DNA from: Mytilus edulis
Lineage: Eukaryota > Mollusca > Bivalvia > Mytilida > Mytilidae
Assembly (NCBI RefSeq): GCF_963676685.1
Contig: NC_092355.1
Location: 70,585,176-70,649,175 of the forward strand
Length of the DNA: 64,000 nucleotides
Direction of reading: 5' to 3'
The number at the start of each line of letters is the position of its first letter. Position 1 is the stretch's first letter. The notes below the pieces were generated by a model. That model made no database searches, was not told the origin of the DNA, and saw only the letters and a list, made by a program, of their open reading frames with translations. The translations under genes and the position numbers were made by a program. This document shows positions 11,741 to 24,264 of the stretch, one piece after another.

Positions 11741-13001
11741 TCAAAACTATAATTATAATAATAACAAATGAATAATATCTTTATTTAAAGAAAGTAACTC
11801 ATTTGGATATACAATAATGATTACATTAAAAAATAAACAGTACATATTCAATAATACTGATAAATAAAGATTAAAGACACTTTAAAAATACAATAAATAA
11901 TTTTAATATGGCATTACAGTACAAATATCATGGTAATGTTAAAAGTAAATAGATTTGTAGTTCGAGCACATGAATCATTAGATTGCGAGGTCGTTACGCA
12001 CTGAATTGACCAGATTGTATTTTGTTTCTAAAACAATTATCTGTTGATGTAACAAGTTTATGTTTATGAATATATATTATGTTTATAAAATGACTGTTTC
12101 AATTGTAGTTATACCTGTTCATAATTTGGATATTCCTGTCTCAAAGTGTATGCCATGCACAAGTCATACCGTTACGGAATGTAGTTGACCAGCATCAATC
12201 TATTTTTCTTATTGATGATGTTGAGGTTGAAGGTAAAAACTAATATTTCAAATATTAGTAAGGAAAACTGAATATGTTTTTCTTTTGTAAATTTATACTT
12301 TTATAATAGTGTTTTTATTCGTAATCACATGTATATTTGGTATGGTTATGTAATGAATCGCATTATAAAACTTTTGCCTACACGATGTAAGTACAAACTT
12401 GGTATTATATACCGACTGCATGAACTTCTAAGACCCGTCGAAGAACACATACAACTACATAGATAGAAAATTCAGACACTATTTGAATTTTTCATATCTT
12501 AAATATGTTCTGGATCTTTTTGAAAATGTAATATGTCATATTGATAACCATAATAGTCCAAGAAACAAGTTATTATAGATAGCCTAAATAGAAAAATAAA
12601 GCTGGTGAATGTTACTATCTTTACATATGAACATTGATTTAAGAACCCCCTAATTGTAAGTGTTAGCCTTTTAACGCATTTATTTGTTAAATCTATCCAT
12701 ATTAATTTATACGTTAAATTCAAATATATAGTGACGTTTATGAAACGAAGGAGTTGATGAATTTGAAGAGATTATTTGTCAATTAAATCAAATGTCTGAT
12801 TTACATATGGTGATCCAATGCACGTTTCTGATCCCAAACATTTAAGAATCATGTATAGGACATATTCCATCTCTTCACAGATGAACCGACTATAGAAACA
12901 TTTCAAACCGCGTGTTAAGACAATTTGTGCCATTTAACGAATTCGTAAGGGCTATATATATTTTTTTCTTCATGTACTTCACTTAGTTTTATTTTAAAAA
13001 G
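11741..13001. other. Upstream of the lectin gene, no exon identified
   Basis: Very AT-rich, with A-run clusters at 11740-11950. The first exon and promoter of the lectin should lie here or further upstream. CTTCACAG at 12874-12881 is an acceptor-like site, but the frames after it close quickly. Confidence 0.4.
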
Positions 13002-16000
13002 ACGGCCAAGAACTTGGTAGAGGAAGTGCTGCTCTATCCGGCCTTTCACCCTTTCCATTTCCTCTGATAATATTAGTTCCACTAATGGCAATGATGGCAA
13101 TGACTATGATGAAATCTATGAGTTTGACGACAGCACAAGCTGTACCGGTTCAAAACGCTGTAGAGGCTGTGACGGCCGCAGCGGTAGCTTGTCCAACACC
13201 AAAGCCACCTCCAGCAACAAGTGAGTTTAATCAAGAATATTTTATGGATTGTTTTTTTTTTTTTTTAGATATTTGGAAAACCTTTGGTTTTAGCATTGTA
13301 GTGCTTTTTGACCACTTATCCCTACTTTAATTTTTGAGAAGACATTGCTAAGTTGAAAAACTTGTGTCTAATCTATTTGTTATTTTTGAACAATAAAATA
13401 TGTTTAAACTAAACTACTTTAATTTCCATAATTTTTAAAATTAGTCTTCACTTTTTTTGTTAAAATGTATTTTATTTATAAAAAAACGATCGCCAAAATA
13501 TAACCATGTACTATAAAATTATACTATAGAATAACTTTTATTCGATTCTTTGAAATATAAATCTTGTGTAAAAAAATATTCAAATATAAAGCAGAAAATT
13601 TTGCATGATTGCCCATGAGACAATTCTCTAAAAGAAACAAAATGCAACAGAAATTAACAGCGATAGGTCGCCGTTAGGCCTTCAACAATGAGCAAAGCTC
13701 ATATTGCATGTTGTACGTTATCAATTTGTCGTTAAATGTTGATAATTGATTAAGTAATATATACCTCTCGTTTGTCTTTTTAACAGCTAAATGTGTTCCA
13801 TCAAGTTGCCCTGAGGGGTATAGGTTGTTAGATGATCAAAATGTCAGCCCTAACTGTTACATGTTTAGTGGCACCACCAAGAAAAATTGGTTTAAAGCTC
13901 TTGTGAGTATGCGTTATGTGTACAGCCTTATATTGTTCTTATTAATACCAGATATCCAGATTAAGGATAAAAATAAATAAATTAAAATTGATTATATAAG
14001 TTGAAAGAGCATCCATTAAAGAACAAAATAAGCTAAAATGTTATATGGAGCTCATTTTTTGAGATATTTGAGTTTTAAATTATGGCGGGAAAAGGCTGAC
14101 TCGGACTTTTACCTAACATTAGCATTGGTTATATATGACTCTCACATCGAAAAAATAGAAATCAAGAATCTGCTTAAATTCTGGAAAATGGCCTTTCATG
14201 AGCTTTTAAAGTCTTTATGAAAAGAAAAATGAATGTTATGGGGCAATATATTTCAGCCTGACTCAAAATCAATGTATTTTAAAAGAATAAAAAAATTCCA
14301 AAGAACCATTCATGGTATGTCATAGAACAAATTTATCAGCATTTTTTAATTTCTGTCCCTATCCGAAATACCCTTTTTTCAGTGTCAGTCAAAATTTCCC
14401 GGACCATCATCACGGATGGCCTTTTTTATTACAAGACCTTCCTATTGTATTTATTGTGAACTCGTTCTCGTCCTGAACATGCATGTAATATTTTCCACTG
14501 GACGTAAAGCAACCAGCAGCAAATCAATCAATCAGCGGTTTGTATCAACTAAAGAACAGGACAGGTACTACACATATATAACACCAAATATTAATAACTT
14601 AACCGAATGCATTTGCAAAACAGCACGGTTTGAACAAACGATCAGAACCAAATCCATTTGACTATGAATTCCAGAGAAGTATAACATCTAGATGATTTGT
14701 TGTTTCTCTTTAAATAGACACTGTCTAGTTATTCAAGTCTAATTAGAAATACACCACGCTTTGTTCGCCTCTCCTATGTCAGGATCATCTGTTCTATGTT
14801 AATATTGTATTTATGTTTTAATATTAAATATTTTACCTGTTTTGGGGTTTAGAATGACGTCACATTTCACTAAACTAATACACACTTTTATTTAAGGGCA
14901 AAGTGGGGCCCAGCTCCTGGTGCGGGATGTTGTCGCTGTGTTGAAAACCCATTGTTCGATTGCGGCTGTTATCCGCTCTATGGTCAGGTTTTTTGTCTCG
15001 TTGACATATTCCCCATTCACATTCTTAATTTTATATAAATTGTAGATGACATGTACCATGACAAAAGGAGCGACTCTATGGGTACCAAACAGCGAGGCAG
15101 AGGCGAATGCTGTTAGAACAACATTTTCTCTTCGTAAGATAAGAACAAACCATAAAATGTGCTTTTGATTGTTGATGTTCATGAATACTGAACAACATCG
15201 TGCGTTTAATGTCATTAGTTATTAAAGTTACCAGGCTAATAATTTTATGATGTTGGGTCAAATAAGGCTAAGCGGTTATCTATGCCGGGGATAACAAAAC
15301 ACTTAGTATTTCCAAATTTGCACATGATGTCGAATGTTTGATGAAAATCAACGTTCTGTGACATCTGCACACTCAAATATGTTAAAGTGAGAACTACAAT
15401 GAATTATGATGCTACTCCATTTTTCTAAATGTTTTCAATATTCAATATAATGTTTAAAAGCTCAAAATTATCAAATTCTGAGTGAAATCAGTATTATGGA
15501 ATTTGCGCTTGAGAGAAAACCGATGAACACACATCCCCTTTAAGAGAAAAATAAAAAAATAACAGAATTGCAACAAAAAAGCAACAATGCAGCATTCATA
15601 GAACTAAACTTTTAAATAACAACTGCTATATTCCTGACTTGGTAAAGGACATTTTACAACATAATGATGGGTTGTACCTGGCTTAAATATGCTTACAAAG
15701 CTCGTGGAAGTTAGAAATTTGTATGTAGAACATTGTGTGAGTTTCAATTTTTTTAAATTGAACCAACAACACAAGAAAAGCATCTAAAAGGAGATAAATT
15801 TAGATTTTCATGTAAAAAAAATGTAAAATGCTTTTCATTTTATTTACTTAAGGCTTTTCTACCTCAGGAATAGATAATCTTAGCTGTATATGGCAAAGCT
15901 TTAAGGAGTTTTGGTCCTCAATGCTCTTCAACTTCGTACTTAGATTAGTCTTTTAAACTTTTTAGGATTCGAACGTAACTGATGAGTCTTTTGTAGACGA

Positions 16001-19000
16001 ATAGCGCGTCTGGCGTAAATATATTTGTGTTATTCCTGGTATCTATGATGAGTTTATTTATATCAAATTCACCACTAGCATTCAAATCAAAACTGTTGAA
16101 AGGTGAGAACCATTGAAAGAGGTTCTTTGTCTTTGTTGATGTAAAATGTTTTTCAACCCATGCCACTTTTTTTTATCCTTTTCGTCCTTAACATGCTTGA
16201 ACAACTTGCCATTGAACATAAACAATCAACAACAATATGTGAAATGAACGTTATATGGACGATCTTATGCTAAAAATTGCTATACATCTAAGACAATATG
16301 ATATAAGTATTGTTTTACAGTTGGCCGTTTCAGAATCTAAAGAACCATGGGTAATTTTAAAGTTCGTACCCCAAAATGAAAATAACGTAAGATCATTGGA
16401 TGAATTTCTATTGTTAATGATATTTTTAACCAATCACAACGTTTTGATGTACACTTTGAAAATATTACCCAGGATGCATTAGATTCTATAACGGCGGATA
16501 AAAGGGGGGACGACTTCTACGCTTCTAGGATCAACTACTTGATTAAAACTATTATTTTTTTGTAGCCTGTGTCTCCAGAATATAAAAAATTCTCAGGATG
16601 CATTACTTTTTTGCAGCTCGTGACTACAGGATATGGACATGGGGTCTGAAAGATGATTATGGAAATTTTGTATTTGCTATAGACAATAGTGTATTTTCAT
16701 TCGCTACTCTTGAATTTGGAACAGGTAATTTCGATTTTATCATATAATTCAGTGAAAAATGTAACAATATCAATTTGATTTTTATTTGGTTAACCGTGGT
16801 TATTGTCTTTCGGGTAAACCATGAGTTTAGGAAATTATAAACATAATTCATAAAAACTATGAAAGTCATGAAAAGGTCAAGCTATTGTGTTCAATAATCG
16901 TTTGTTGATTACGATAGTATTATTTTCCACCATCCCTTCAGATTTATATGAAGATTGGGGTTGGTTTTCTTGTTCGAATTAATTTACGCTAGTCATTTTG
17001 GGGACCTTTATAGCTTGTTGTTTGGCGGTAATCAAGTCTCCGTATTAAAGGCTCTACTTTGACCTATCACGTTTTACATATTATAAATTATTACTTGGAT
17101 GAAGAGTGGTCTCATTGGTACTCACACCATATCTCCTTATTTCTATTAAGAAATGTATTGTTATGCCAAATGCATTTTAACAGAGACAATAACAGATGAC
17201 TCATTTTCATTTGAACACTTAAAAACAAACATAAGCAAAAAATGTCTTTCTTTTTTAAATAATGACAAACAACGTGTTTGATTTGAAGACAAAGAAAACA
17301 ATATTTGGGTAATATGCAACCCGTTTTGTTGCAAAATGACGTTTATTTTTTCCTAATGACCAAACGACTGAATTAAATAAACATGAAAAGGAATATAGCA
17401 TGAATATTCAGGCACAATAAAGAAACAACACTTACGCTATTATTTGTCTCTCTTTTTCTTTTTTAGCCATGGCGTTGTCAGTTTATTTTCGATCTATGAG
17501 TTTGAATTTCCATCTCGTATCTTTCGACTCTATAATAAACGAAACGAATAATAAAAACAACACAAAAACAAAAACAACAATGGTATGCAGTATAGATAAT
17601 GCATTAGATGCTTGAACAATCCCAAAATGGTGGCCTTGTGCTGTTTTCTGCTCTTTAGAGGGGTTGTTGTCTCTATGACACATTCCTCATTTCCATTTTC
17701 AACGATATCTGCTAATGAGAAAATTTGACACATATAGGTTGAAGAACACTATATAATGCGATCTACACAATTAAAACTTAATCCACCATGATTTCCGGAA
17801 AATGCCTACACCAAATAAATATGAAAGTTCATTAATAAATGTGTTTCTTTCATAATTTATTTATTTAAATGATTTTTAGCTGACCATTCTTTAGTATTTT
17901 TTGTTGATTACTGGACCGTTTGTCTATTCCCCCCTTTGTTAATATTTACTTGACATTTGTTTGCTTATTATAAATATATTGCAGTGTTGTGATTTCTTAC
18001 ATCTTTTTCCTATTAGTTGTGCTTTTTTTTGTAAAATCTGCCAAACAACCGACACGACCAAACGTATAGCACTGATTCTAAAAACTTTAGAAAAATGATT
18101 AAAATAACAGAAATACCAAACTCTGAGGAAAGTTCAAAACAAAAAGTCCCAAAATAAAATGGCATAATTAAAAACAAAAGAAATAAAATAATACAAAAGC
18201 CACGTGGTTTGTAAGTATTGTATTCTTTTATTATGTATTTTCTATGACATGACATACTCATAGCAAAATTATTTTTTGGTTTTGTTTCAGGTGAATCCGG
18301 CCCAAGCGGAGCTAATTGTGTAACAACAAGATACCTAACTTATCCACTTGCTTGGCGTTGGATTGATAGAAACTGTAAAGATGATGAGCTCTTCGTTTGC
18401 GAACTTCCAAGAGTAAGATTATGGATATATTGATACATCATCCTATTGTCCCCCTATAAAACAAAAATCACAACAACACGGAACTCCGTGGAAAATTTAA
18501 AACGGAAAGTCCCTAATCAAATGGCAAAATCGAAAGATCAGACGAATGGATAATAACTGTCACATTCCTGACTTGGTACAGGCATTTTCTATTGTAGATT
18601 ATGTTGGATTGAACCGGGTTTTATAGTTAGCTTAACCTCTCACTTTTATGACAGTCGCATCAAATTCCAAATGTTAACTTCCTGCTGTGACTTATTTGTG
18701 AAATTAAACCTGCGACGGAAAGAACTCAACCTTATGCAAATAAAATTATTACAGCTGTTAACCTATTTTGGTTTCAATAAATGTCTATGGAGCGTCTGAA
18801 GCTGATTAAAGACTGATTTTTTATGTATAGATCCGTACAAAACCGACCAAAACATAATTCCCCCCCCCCGTATTAATGTCCCAAATTAACCAAAGTCTTA
18901 TGCATGGATATTTATGTACACGACAGTTGCCACATGTGGAGCACCTGAGATCACCCATTGTTTTGGGGGGTTCGTGTTGCTTTTCTTTAGTTTTCTATGT

Positions 19001-20473
19001 TGTGTCATATTTACTATTGTTGGTCTTTTTCATTTTTAGCCATGGCGTTGTCAGTTTATTTTTGATTTATGAGTTGGACTGTCCCTCTGGTATCTTTCGT
19101 CCCTCTTTTATACATGTAATTGCATACGGTCGATTTCCATTCAACGCAGATCATAAGTAACATCAATTAAAATACCTTTTTTTTTACATAAGCGATATGT
19201 TTTGCGTAAAAATTATTAGCATAAATTCGAAAAGACTTACATATTTTCCATATGAGTCTTTGTCCAAAAAAAAACGTACAATAAAGTTAAGGTAATATTC
19301 CAGGTATGAAAATCTTGCATGTTTGTCCTTTAACCAAAATGCTATATCGTTTTAAAGGTTATTTACATTAGCTGTTCTGTCAATTTTATATCTGCGACAT
19401 GACATAGTATATGTTTAAAATTATAGATGCTTCAATAATGTCAAATGTTCATTTTTAACATTTTGAATGAAATATGTATTATCGCGTTCTTTTTTTTCTA
19501 TTGATTTTCTTGTCGTAATGTAGTCATGATGTAGCCCTTTTTTGTGCCGATGCGCATAGTCCAATTACCAATAAATAGGTTCATTTATCAAGCTGAACTT
19601 AGTTATGTGTTTTGAAATGGTTTTTAGAGTCTGCCGCCGTCTTGGATTATAAAAAAATTCAATTAGTCTCCATTATAAATCAAGACACAAATATTCAGTT
19701 TTCTTATATTCAAAATTTCAATTAATTTTCAAATAAAATGATACTTCAGGAAAAGGAGATTACTCATGCTGATTTCATTTTTTACCTAATTGTAATAAAG
19801 GGAAGGCATCTCAGAAATAAATTATTATTAAAAATAATCTACAGCGAGTTTTATATAGTAGGTTTTATATCAGGAAAAACACACATTTTGTTCTGTGGAT
19901 ATTAAGGATGTTAAAAGCTACCTTCAAATATCTTATTTTATAATTTTATTTAGAAAACTTACTTTTCAAATAATAAGGATTGTGTCTGCATTATCCATAC
20001 TCCCGTACTACCCTCATCATAACCAAGTATATCATATATAACAGGATTGAAATTTGTATTTGCGCCAGACGCGCTCTGCGTCTATAGAAGGCTCAACAGT
20101 GACGCTCGAATTGATATGAAGTTGAAAAGGTCAAATAAAGTACGAAGTTAAAGAGCATTGAGTATAAAAAAAAGTCTAAAAGTTTTGCCAAATACAGCTA
20201 AGGTTATCTATTCCTGAGGTAGAAAAGCCTTAAGATAGTATTAAAAATTTCAAAGTTTTAATTTGTAACCGTTAATTATGACCAAATCATAGAAGTGTTG
20301 ACTACTGTGCTAGTAATACATTCTGCGAATAGAAACTCCACCAGCAGTGGCATTTTTACTTCATGTATATATTCATACCATCTAAACTTCAAATCTGAAT
20401 GATTACCAAATAGTGTGTTTGATATAAGGACTGAACTTTATTATATTGTATATTTCAGAAACCTTGTCCATAA
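13002..20473 (+). CDS. C-type lectin-like gene, copy A (partial, probably broken in exon 4)
   Basis: Exons read by eye: E1 13002-13220 (acceptor AG at 13000, donor GTGAGT), E2 13787-13902 (GTGAGT), E3 16321-16386 (GTAAGA), E4 16566-16724 (GTAATT), E5 18291-18412 (GTAAGA), E6 20459-20473, ending KPCP and stop. AATAAA lies at 20539-20544. E1 has a hydrophobic stretch (FPLIILVPLMAMMAMTMM) then a Pro/Ala-rich linker. An ATG at 13085 is one possible start, but the frame is open back to 13002, so a further 5' exon is likely. E2 gives CPEGYRLLDD and NCYMF, E3 LAVSESKEPW, E5 LAWRWIDRNC and FVCELPR; together these are the order of a C-type lectin domain (CTLD). E4 is 7 nt shorter than its duplicate at 26862-27027. 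The loss is 1 nt near 16582-16592 and 6 nt where the duplicate encodes TGGND, so the frame meets TGA. The short exon expected to carry the second core cysteine, between E2 and E3, was not found. WND is WID here and no EPN/QPD motif is seen, so calcium-dependent sugar binding is doubtful. CTLD family assignment is firm; function is not. Confidence 0.7.
13600..13715 (+). repeat. R1 fragment in lectin intron 1
   Basis: GATTGCCCATGAGACAATTC, CGCCGTTAGGCCTTCAACAA and GAGCAAAGCTCATATTGCAT. Confidence 0.55.
13960..14320. mobile_element. M1 MITE, worn copy in lectin intron 2
   Basis: Shares AGAGCATCCATTAAAG, GGAGCTCATTTTTTGAGATA and ATTATGGCGGGAAAAGGC with the copy at 53.2 kb, in the same order. TIRs are no longer readable. 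It lies in the intron where a cysteine-bearing lectin exon is expected but missing. Confidence 0.6.
14896..15040 (-). repeat. R5 fragment in lectin intron 2
   Basis: GGGGCCCAGCTCCTGGTGCG and GTCTCGTTGACATATTCCCC. Confidence 0.6.
15540..15690 (+). repeat. R7 fragment in lectin intron 2
   Basis: GAACTAAACTTTTAAATAAC, TATTCCTGACTTGGTAAAGG and GGGTTGTACCTGGCTTAAAT. Confidence 0.45.
15845..16060 (+). repeat. R3 copy in lectin intron 2
   Basis: AGGAATAGATAATCTTAGC, CCTCAATGCTCTTCAACTTC, GATGAGTCTTTTGTAGACGA and CCTGGTATCTATGATGA. Confidence 0.65.
17455..17535 (+). mobile_element. PLE 3' tail end fragment (lectin intron, copy A)
   Basis: TTTTAGCCATGGCGTTGTC to CTCGTATCTTTCGACTC. A matching fragment sits at the equivalent place in the lectin duplicate (27600-27690), so it was present before the duplication. 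Confidence 0.55.
18455..18680 (+). repeat. R7 copy shared by both lectin duplicates
   Basis: CAACACGGAACTCCGTGGAA, TCACATTCCTGACTTGGTAC and TAACCTCTCACTTTTATGAC. The same element lies at 28395-28625, so it predates the duplication. Confidence 0.65.
18865..19115 (+). mobile_element. PLE 3' tail fragment (lectin intron 5, copy A)
   Basis: Runs from CCACATGTGGAGCACCTGAG through GTTCGTGTTGCTTTTC to CCATGGCGTTGTCAG and CTGGTATCTTTCGTCCC. Absent from the lectin duplicate, so inserted in copy A afterwards or lost from copy B. Confidence 0.6.
19120..20039. other. Lectin intron 5, unassigned part
   Basis: Present in copy A only and without recognisable repeat words; AT-rich. Confidence 0.4.
20040..20375 (-). 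repeat. R3 copy, reverse orientation
   Basis: GCGCCAGACGCGCTCTGCGT, GAAGTTAAAGAGCATTGAG, GCTAAGGTTATCTATTCCTG, then CACCAGCAGTGGCATTTTTA. Confidence 0.7.
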
Positions 20474-20538
20474 AGAATTGTGAGCTGTAAAATCAGTACA
20501 GATACATGAGCAATTGTTAAGTTTGTTGTAATCATCTG

Positions 20539-20544
20539 AATAAA
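20539..20544 (+). promoter_or_regulatory. Poly(A) signal AATAAA of lectin copy A
   Basis: 66 bases after the stop; the matching place in copy B reads AATAAT. Confidence 0.6.
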
Positions 20545-20635
20545 AGAAGTGCCTACTTATGTGCTTCGACTTTGATATTGTTTAATTGTGTGCATGTTAG
20601 TGGGGTTAGAGAGAAAGGGGTAACACTTTTATATA

Positions 20636-20990
20636 AAAGAAGATGTGGTATGATTGTCAATGAAACGACAGTCCACGAGAGACCAAATGACACAGAAATT
20701 AACAACTATAGGACACCGTACAGCCTTCAACAATGAACAAAGCCCATACCGCATAGTCTGCTATAAAAAACCCCGAAATGACAAATTTAAAACAATTCAA
20801 ACGAGAAAACTAACGACCTAATCTATGTACAAAATATGAACGAAAAGAAATGTAACACATAAACAAACAACTGAACTACAGGATCCTAATTTGAAACAGG
20901 CACACACATACAGAATGTGGCGGGGTTAAACATGTTAGCGGATTCCAAACTTTCCCCCTTACCTAGGACAGTGATGTAAGGTAGTAACAT
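20636..20990 (+). repeat. R1 copy, nearly full length
   Basis: GAAGATGTGGTATGATTGTC, GAGACCAAATGACACAGAAA, CGTACAGCCTTCAACAATGA, TGTGGCGGGGTTAAACATGT and CTTACCTAGGACAGTGATGT. Inserted in the copy A flank of the lectin duplication. Confidence 0.75.
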
Positions 20991-21735
20991 ATGTGCCAAA
21001 TTTGTGGAGGAACAATCGTAGCCTATAATTCAGCTGTTGTTATTTCTTTTCTTAGATATTAAGGCAGATTCAGATGTATAAGTTTATTCTAAATTATCAT
21101 GTACACAATGTAGTGTTTCTTTATGCATTTCAACTGATGAGAACAAAAAATTGTATTTATCGAGTGCCAATTTTCCTTTCCTGAATATTTTACTATTCAT
21201 CATTTGATACAAGCATATTGTTTTTATTATGCAATTCAAATATGGCGAGTTAATTCAAATTGATCCGTACAAATATGTTTGCTAAACCAACCATCCTGAG
21301 ATCTAAAGACTCGTTGGGAATCATCTATGAGCAGTATTAAGCGTTCCAAGTTAAAACAAAATATAGGGACATAACGCATGAATAAAGTCCATGATGGATC
21401 ACCAATAGAAATAGATGGATTACATTTTAAAACAACCGTTGAATGGAGTGAAGTGATCCTTCCTCAGAAAAGGGCATGTTCAGTAGTTTAATGATATACT
21501 TTGATCTATTATGGTTTAAATTAACAAATTGTGACTTGGATGAAGAGTTGTCTTATTGGCACCGGTACCATATCTTCTTATTTTATGTATTATTTGTACA
21601 TTATAAAAGAGTCAAAAAGACCCAATCACACTTAGAATATTTCGTCATTTATGTAAACTCGAGTCCTACCTTACCTCTTATCTCTCAGTCAAAGATATAA
21701 AGATTGAAAATACATCACTATCAGATTTCAGGACG

Positions 21736-22143
21736 ATATATATAAACAGAAAGTACAATGTAACCTGTTTTATTCCCCTTTAAAAGTGTCCTGTACCAAG
21801 TCAGGAAGATGGCATTGCTATATTATTGTTCGTTTCTGTGTGTGTTGCATTTTAACGTTGAGTCGTTTGTGTTTTCTCTTATTTTTGAGATATTGAGATA
21901 AGACGTGGCACGGTACTTGTCTATCCCAAATTCATGTATTTGGTTTTCATGTTATATTTGTTATTTTCGTGGTGTTTTGTCTGATGCTTGGTCTGTTTCT
22001 GTGTGTGTTGCGTTTCGGTGTTGTGTCGTTGTTCTCCTCTTATATTTAATGCGTTTCCCTCGGTTTTAGTTTGTTACCCCGATTTTGTTTTTTGTCCATG
22101 GATTTATGAGTTTTGAACAGCGGTATACTACTGTTGCCTTTAT
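21736..22143 (+). repeat. R2 copy inserted in lectin copy A flank
   Basis: CCTGTACCAAGTCAGGAAGA, GTGGCACGGTACTTGTCTAT and GAACAGCGGTATACTACTGT. With the adjacent mini TIR element it is bracketed by a direct repeat of about 27 bases (21713-21739 and 22297-22323, CATCACTATnAGATTTCAGG...). Confidence 0.75.
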
Positions 22144-22280
22144 TTATCCGACACCTGATCAGTATTCCAACATCTTACTGTAACCGACACATTTTCATTT
22201 TCCCAAAACATGCCTATCACTGCAGTATTTCGACACCCTGCTTAATCTTTTTTTTTCTGGTCCTCCGGTGTGTCGGATAA
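22144..22280. mobile_element. Mini TIR element with TTATCCGACAC ends
   Basis: TTATCCGACACCTG at the left and GGTGTGTCGGATAA at the right are inverted repeats enclosing about 110 bp. It directly follows the end of an R2 repeat. Confidence 0.55.
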
Positions 22281-22808
22281 AACATATTACACTGTACATC
22301 ACTATAAGATTTCAGGACGATATGTCCACTTCCTTTATCTAAACTGATAAATTATACCTTGAGTTCAAATGATTTTGAACATAGACTTATCTTTCCCAAA
22401 CATGACATGTTTGCGACAGTGAACATTTACCTGTGGCAAATTACAATTTAATTCCGACAAAATGTTCCAAGAATAATTATATAAATGCGGTAAACAGAAA
22501 ACAGAATAATGGGCTACATGTAATACTATAGAATGATGACCGATTAATAATAAATAATAGACAAAATTAGACAAAAAGTTCAAAAAGGATTATAGTAAAA
22601 GTGCTAAAATATAAAAAAAGAGAGAACAATGGGCAAAATTGATAAGTAAAGGGAAAATGGCGTAAAACATTGTGTAGCATACAATCGTTTAAAGATAAAT
22701 CTTGTGCGTGCCTTTCTAAATTCCTAAATCTGAATCACTTATATTTTGATAAAATATTTTATTATAATTTAGATAGAATAATTAGGTGTAAAGATCCAAA
22801 GTGCTGTG

Positions 22809-23004
22809 GATTCATTTATTTTCGTGGATACCAATTTTTGTAGATTGAGGAAATCTTGTATATTCGTGGATATTTGAATTGTGGTTTTGGCGAATTCTGC
22901 ATACATTTCTTTAGAAATTTGTAATTCGTTGAACATTCTAATTCGTGGTTCCTCTGTAAAATTGAAATCCACGAAAATTGGTATCCAACGAATATTAATG
23001 AATC
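22809..23004. mobile_element. Foldback MITE, about 196 bp
   Basis: GATTCATTTATTTTCGTGGA at the left matches the reverse complement of AATTGGTATCCAACGAATAT...GAATC at the right over about 28 bases with few mismatches. Interior carries several ATTCGTGG words. No coding capacity. Confidence 0.7.
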
Positions 23005-23109
23005 TAAAGTATTCAGAAAAAGGAAGCGTAAGTCGTTAGCCTGGGATAGATGACAAACACAATACTTGATCATTGTCATTCCATTCAAACAATTGTGTGT
23101 TCTGAATGT

Positions 23110-23445
23110 TCTAGCATTTATTTGTACTGTTGTCCTGTCATGTTATGTTGTTATTTTAGCGTTATATATAACATTGCCATTAAAGTGCGAATTTTGGCTA
23201 GCCGCAAAACCAGGTATAACCCATTATTCTTTTCTTAAAATGTCCTGTACCAAGTCATAAAAATGAATTTGTTATCTAAAAGTTCGTTTCTGTCTGTGTT
23301 GCATTTTAGTGTTTCTGTTGTGTCGTTGTTCTCTTCTTATATTTGATGTGTTTCCCTCAGTTTTAATTTGTAATCCTAATTAGGTTTGTTTCTACATCTA
23401 TTTATGAATTTTGAACAGCGGTATACAATTGTTGCCTTTATTTGT
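23110..23445 (+). repeat. R2 copy
   Basis: GTTATTTTAGCGTTATATAT, AGCCGCAAAACCAGGTATAA, TGTCCTGTACCAAGTCATAA and GAACAGCGGTATACAATTGT. Confidence 0.7.
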
Positions 23446-23494
23446 TTTACATGAGATACATGTACATGTAAGGTGCAATAACAAAACATAAACA

Positions 23495-23590
23495 GGCCTC
23501 CAGCATCACTGACGATACATTTATTTTTCGATATGCGGATCTGGTGCAGAAATCTTGGTACCGTTAATGTTGTTATTGTAAACAAAATTG
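23495..23590 (+). repeat. R6 repeat fragment
   Basis: AGCATCACTGACGATACAT, GCGGATCTGGTGCAG, ACCGTTAATGTTGTTATTG. Confidence 0.55.
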
Positions 23591-23664
23591 AACCTTTGCC
23601 ACGTCCAATTTTTGTTGCAGTTTATATAACATATATCATATAATTGACAAATACATTATTTAAA

Positions 23665-23880
23665 TGTACAGGATCTGCTCACTCTTCCGGAGCACCTGAG
23701 ATCACCCCTACTTTTTGGTGGGGTTCGTGTTGTTTATTCCTTAGTTTTCTTTGTTGTGTCGTGTGTACTATTGTTTGTCCGTTTGTCCTTTTTATTTTTA
23801 GCCATGGCGTTTTCAGTTTATTTTCGATTTATGAGTTTGACTGTCCCTCTGGTATATTTCGTCCCTCAAACAACACGTTA
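23665..23880 (+). mobile_element. PLE 3' tail fragment
   Basis: Begins near CAGGATCTGCTCACTCTTCC and ends at CTGGTATATTTCGTCCCTC. The SSGAPEITPTFWWGSC reading frame is open across it, as in other copies. Confidence 0.65.
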
Positions 23881-24029
23881 TAAATGTTATGAATCCGAAG
23901 GCCAATTTAGAAGGAATAATACATTATAGTAAAACATTCCTTGATCAGTTAAGCCCTTTGCAGTACATCATATATGCTTTTTGTCCATTTTATTGTACAT
24001 AAATCAGGCTGTTAGTTTTTTCGTTTGAT

Positions 24030-24180
24030 TTTTTAACATTTCTCATGTCGAGGCCTGTTATAGCTGACCATGACTCATTGTTGAAGACAGTAAGGTAAAC
24101 TGTAATTATTAACTTCTTTGTCATTTTTGTTCTGATGGAGAGTTTTCTCATTTGCAATTATGCCACTTCTTAATTTTATC
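24030..24180 (-). repeat. R1 fragment
   Basis: CTCATGTCGAGGCCTGTTAT, ATAGCTGACCATGACTCATT and TCTCATTTGCAATTATGCC. Confidence 0.5.
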
Positions 24181-24264
24181 AATATTGATTGTGTTTTTTT
24201 TTCTTCATGGGTCTCCATATAGAAATAAGTAGATTAGTTATATTTTCCAATAAGAGAAATTTCT

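Larger units (their letters stand above)
16398..22610 (+). repeat. Segmental duplication, copy A
   Basis: Matches 26747-30455 in order: exon 4 and its flanks, the intron-4 PLE scrap, exon 5, the R7 repeat, exon 6 and 3' end, and the downstream flank at 20940-21070, 21600-21735 and 22320-22610. It is longer than copy B because of added PLE tail, R3, R1, R2 and mini TIR insertions. Confidence 0.8.

Noticed and set aside
13085..13330. Single-exon small protein starting at 13085
   Set aside because: The frame crosses a strong GTGAGT donor at 13221 and continues in phase into the lectin exon at 13787; the part after 13220 is intron.
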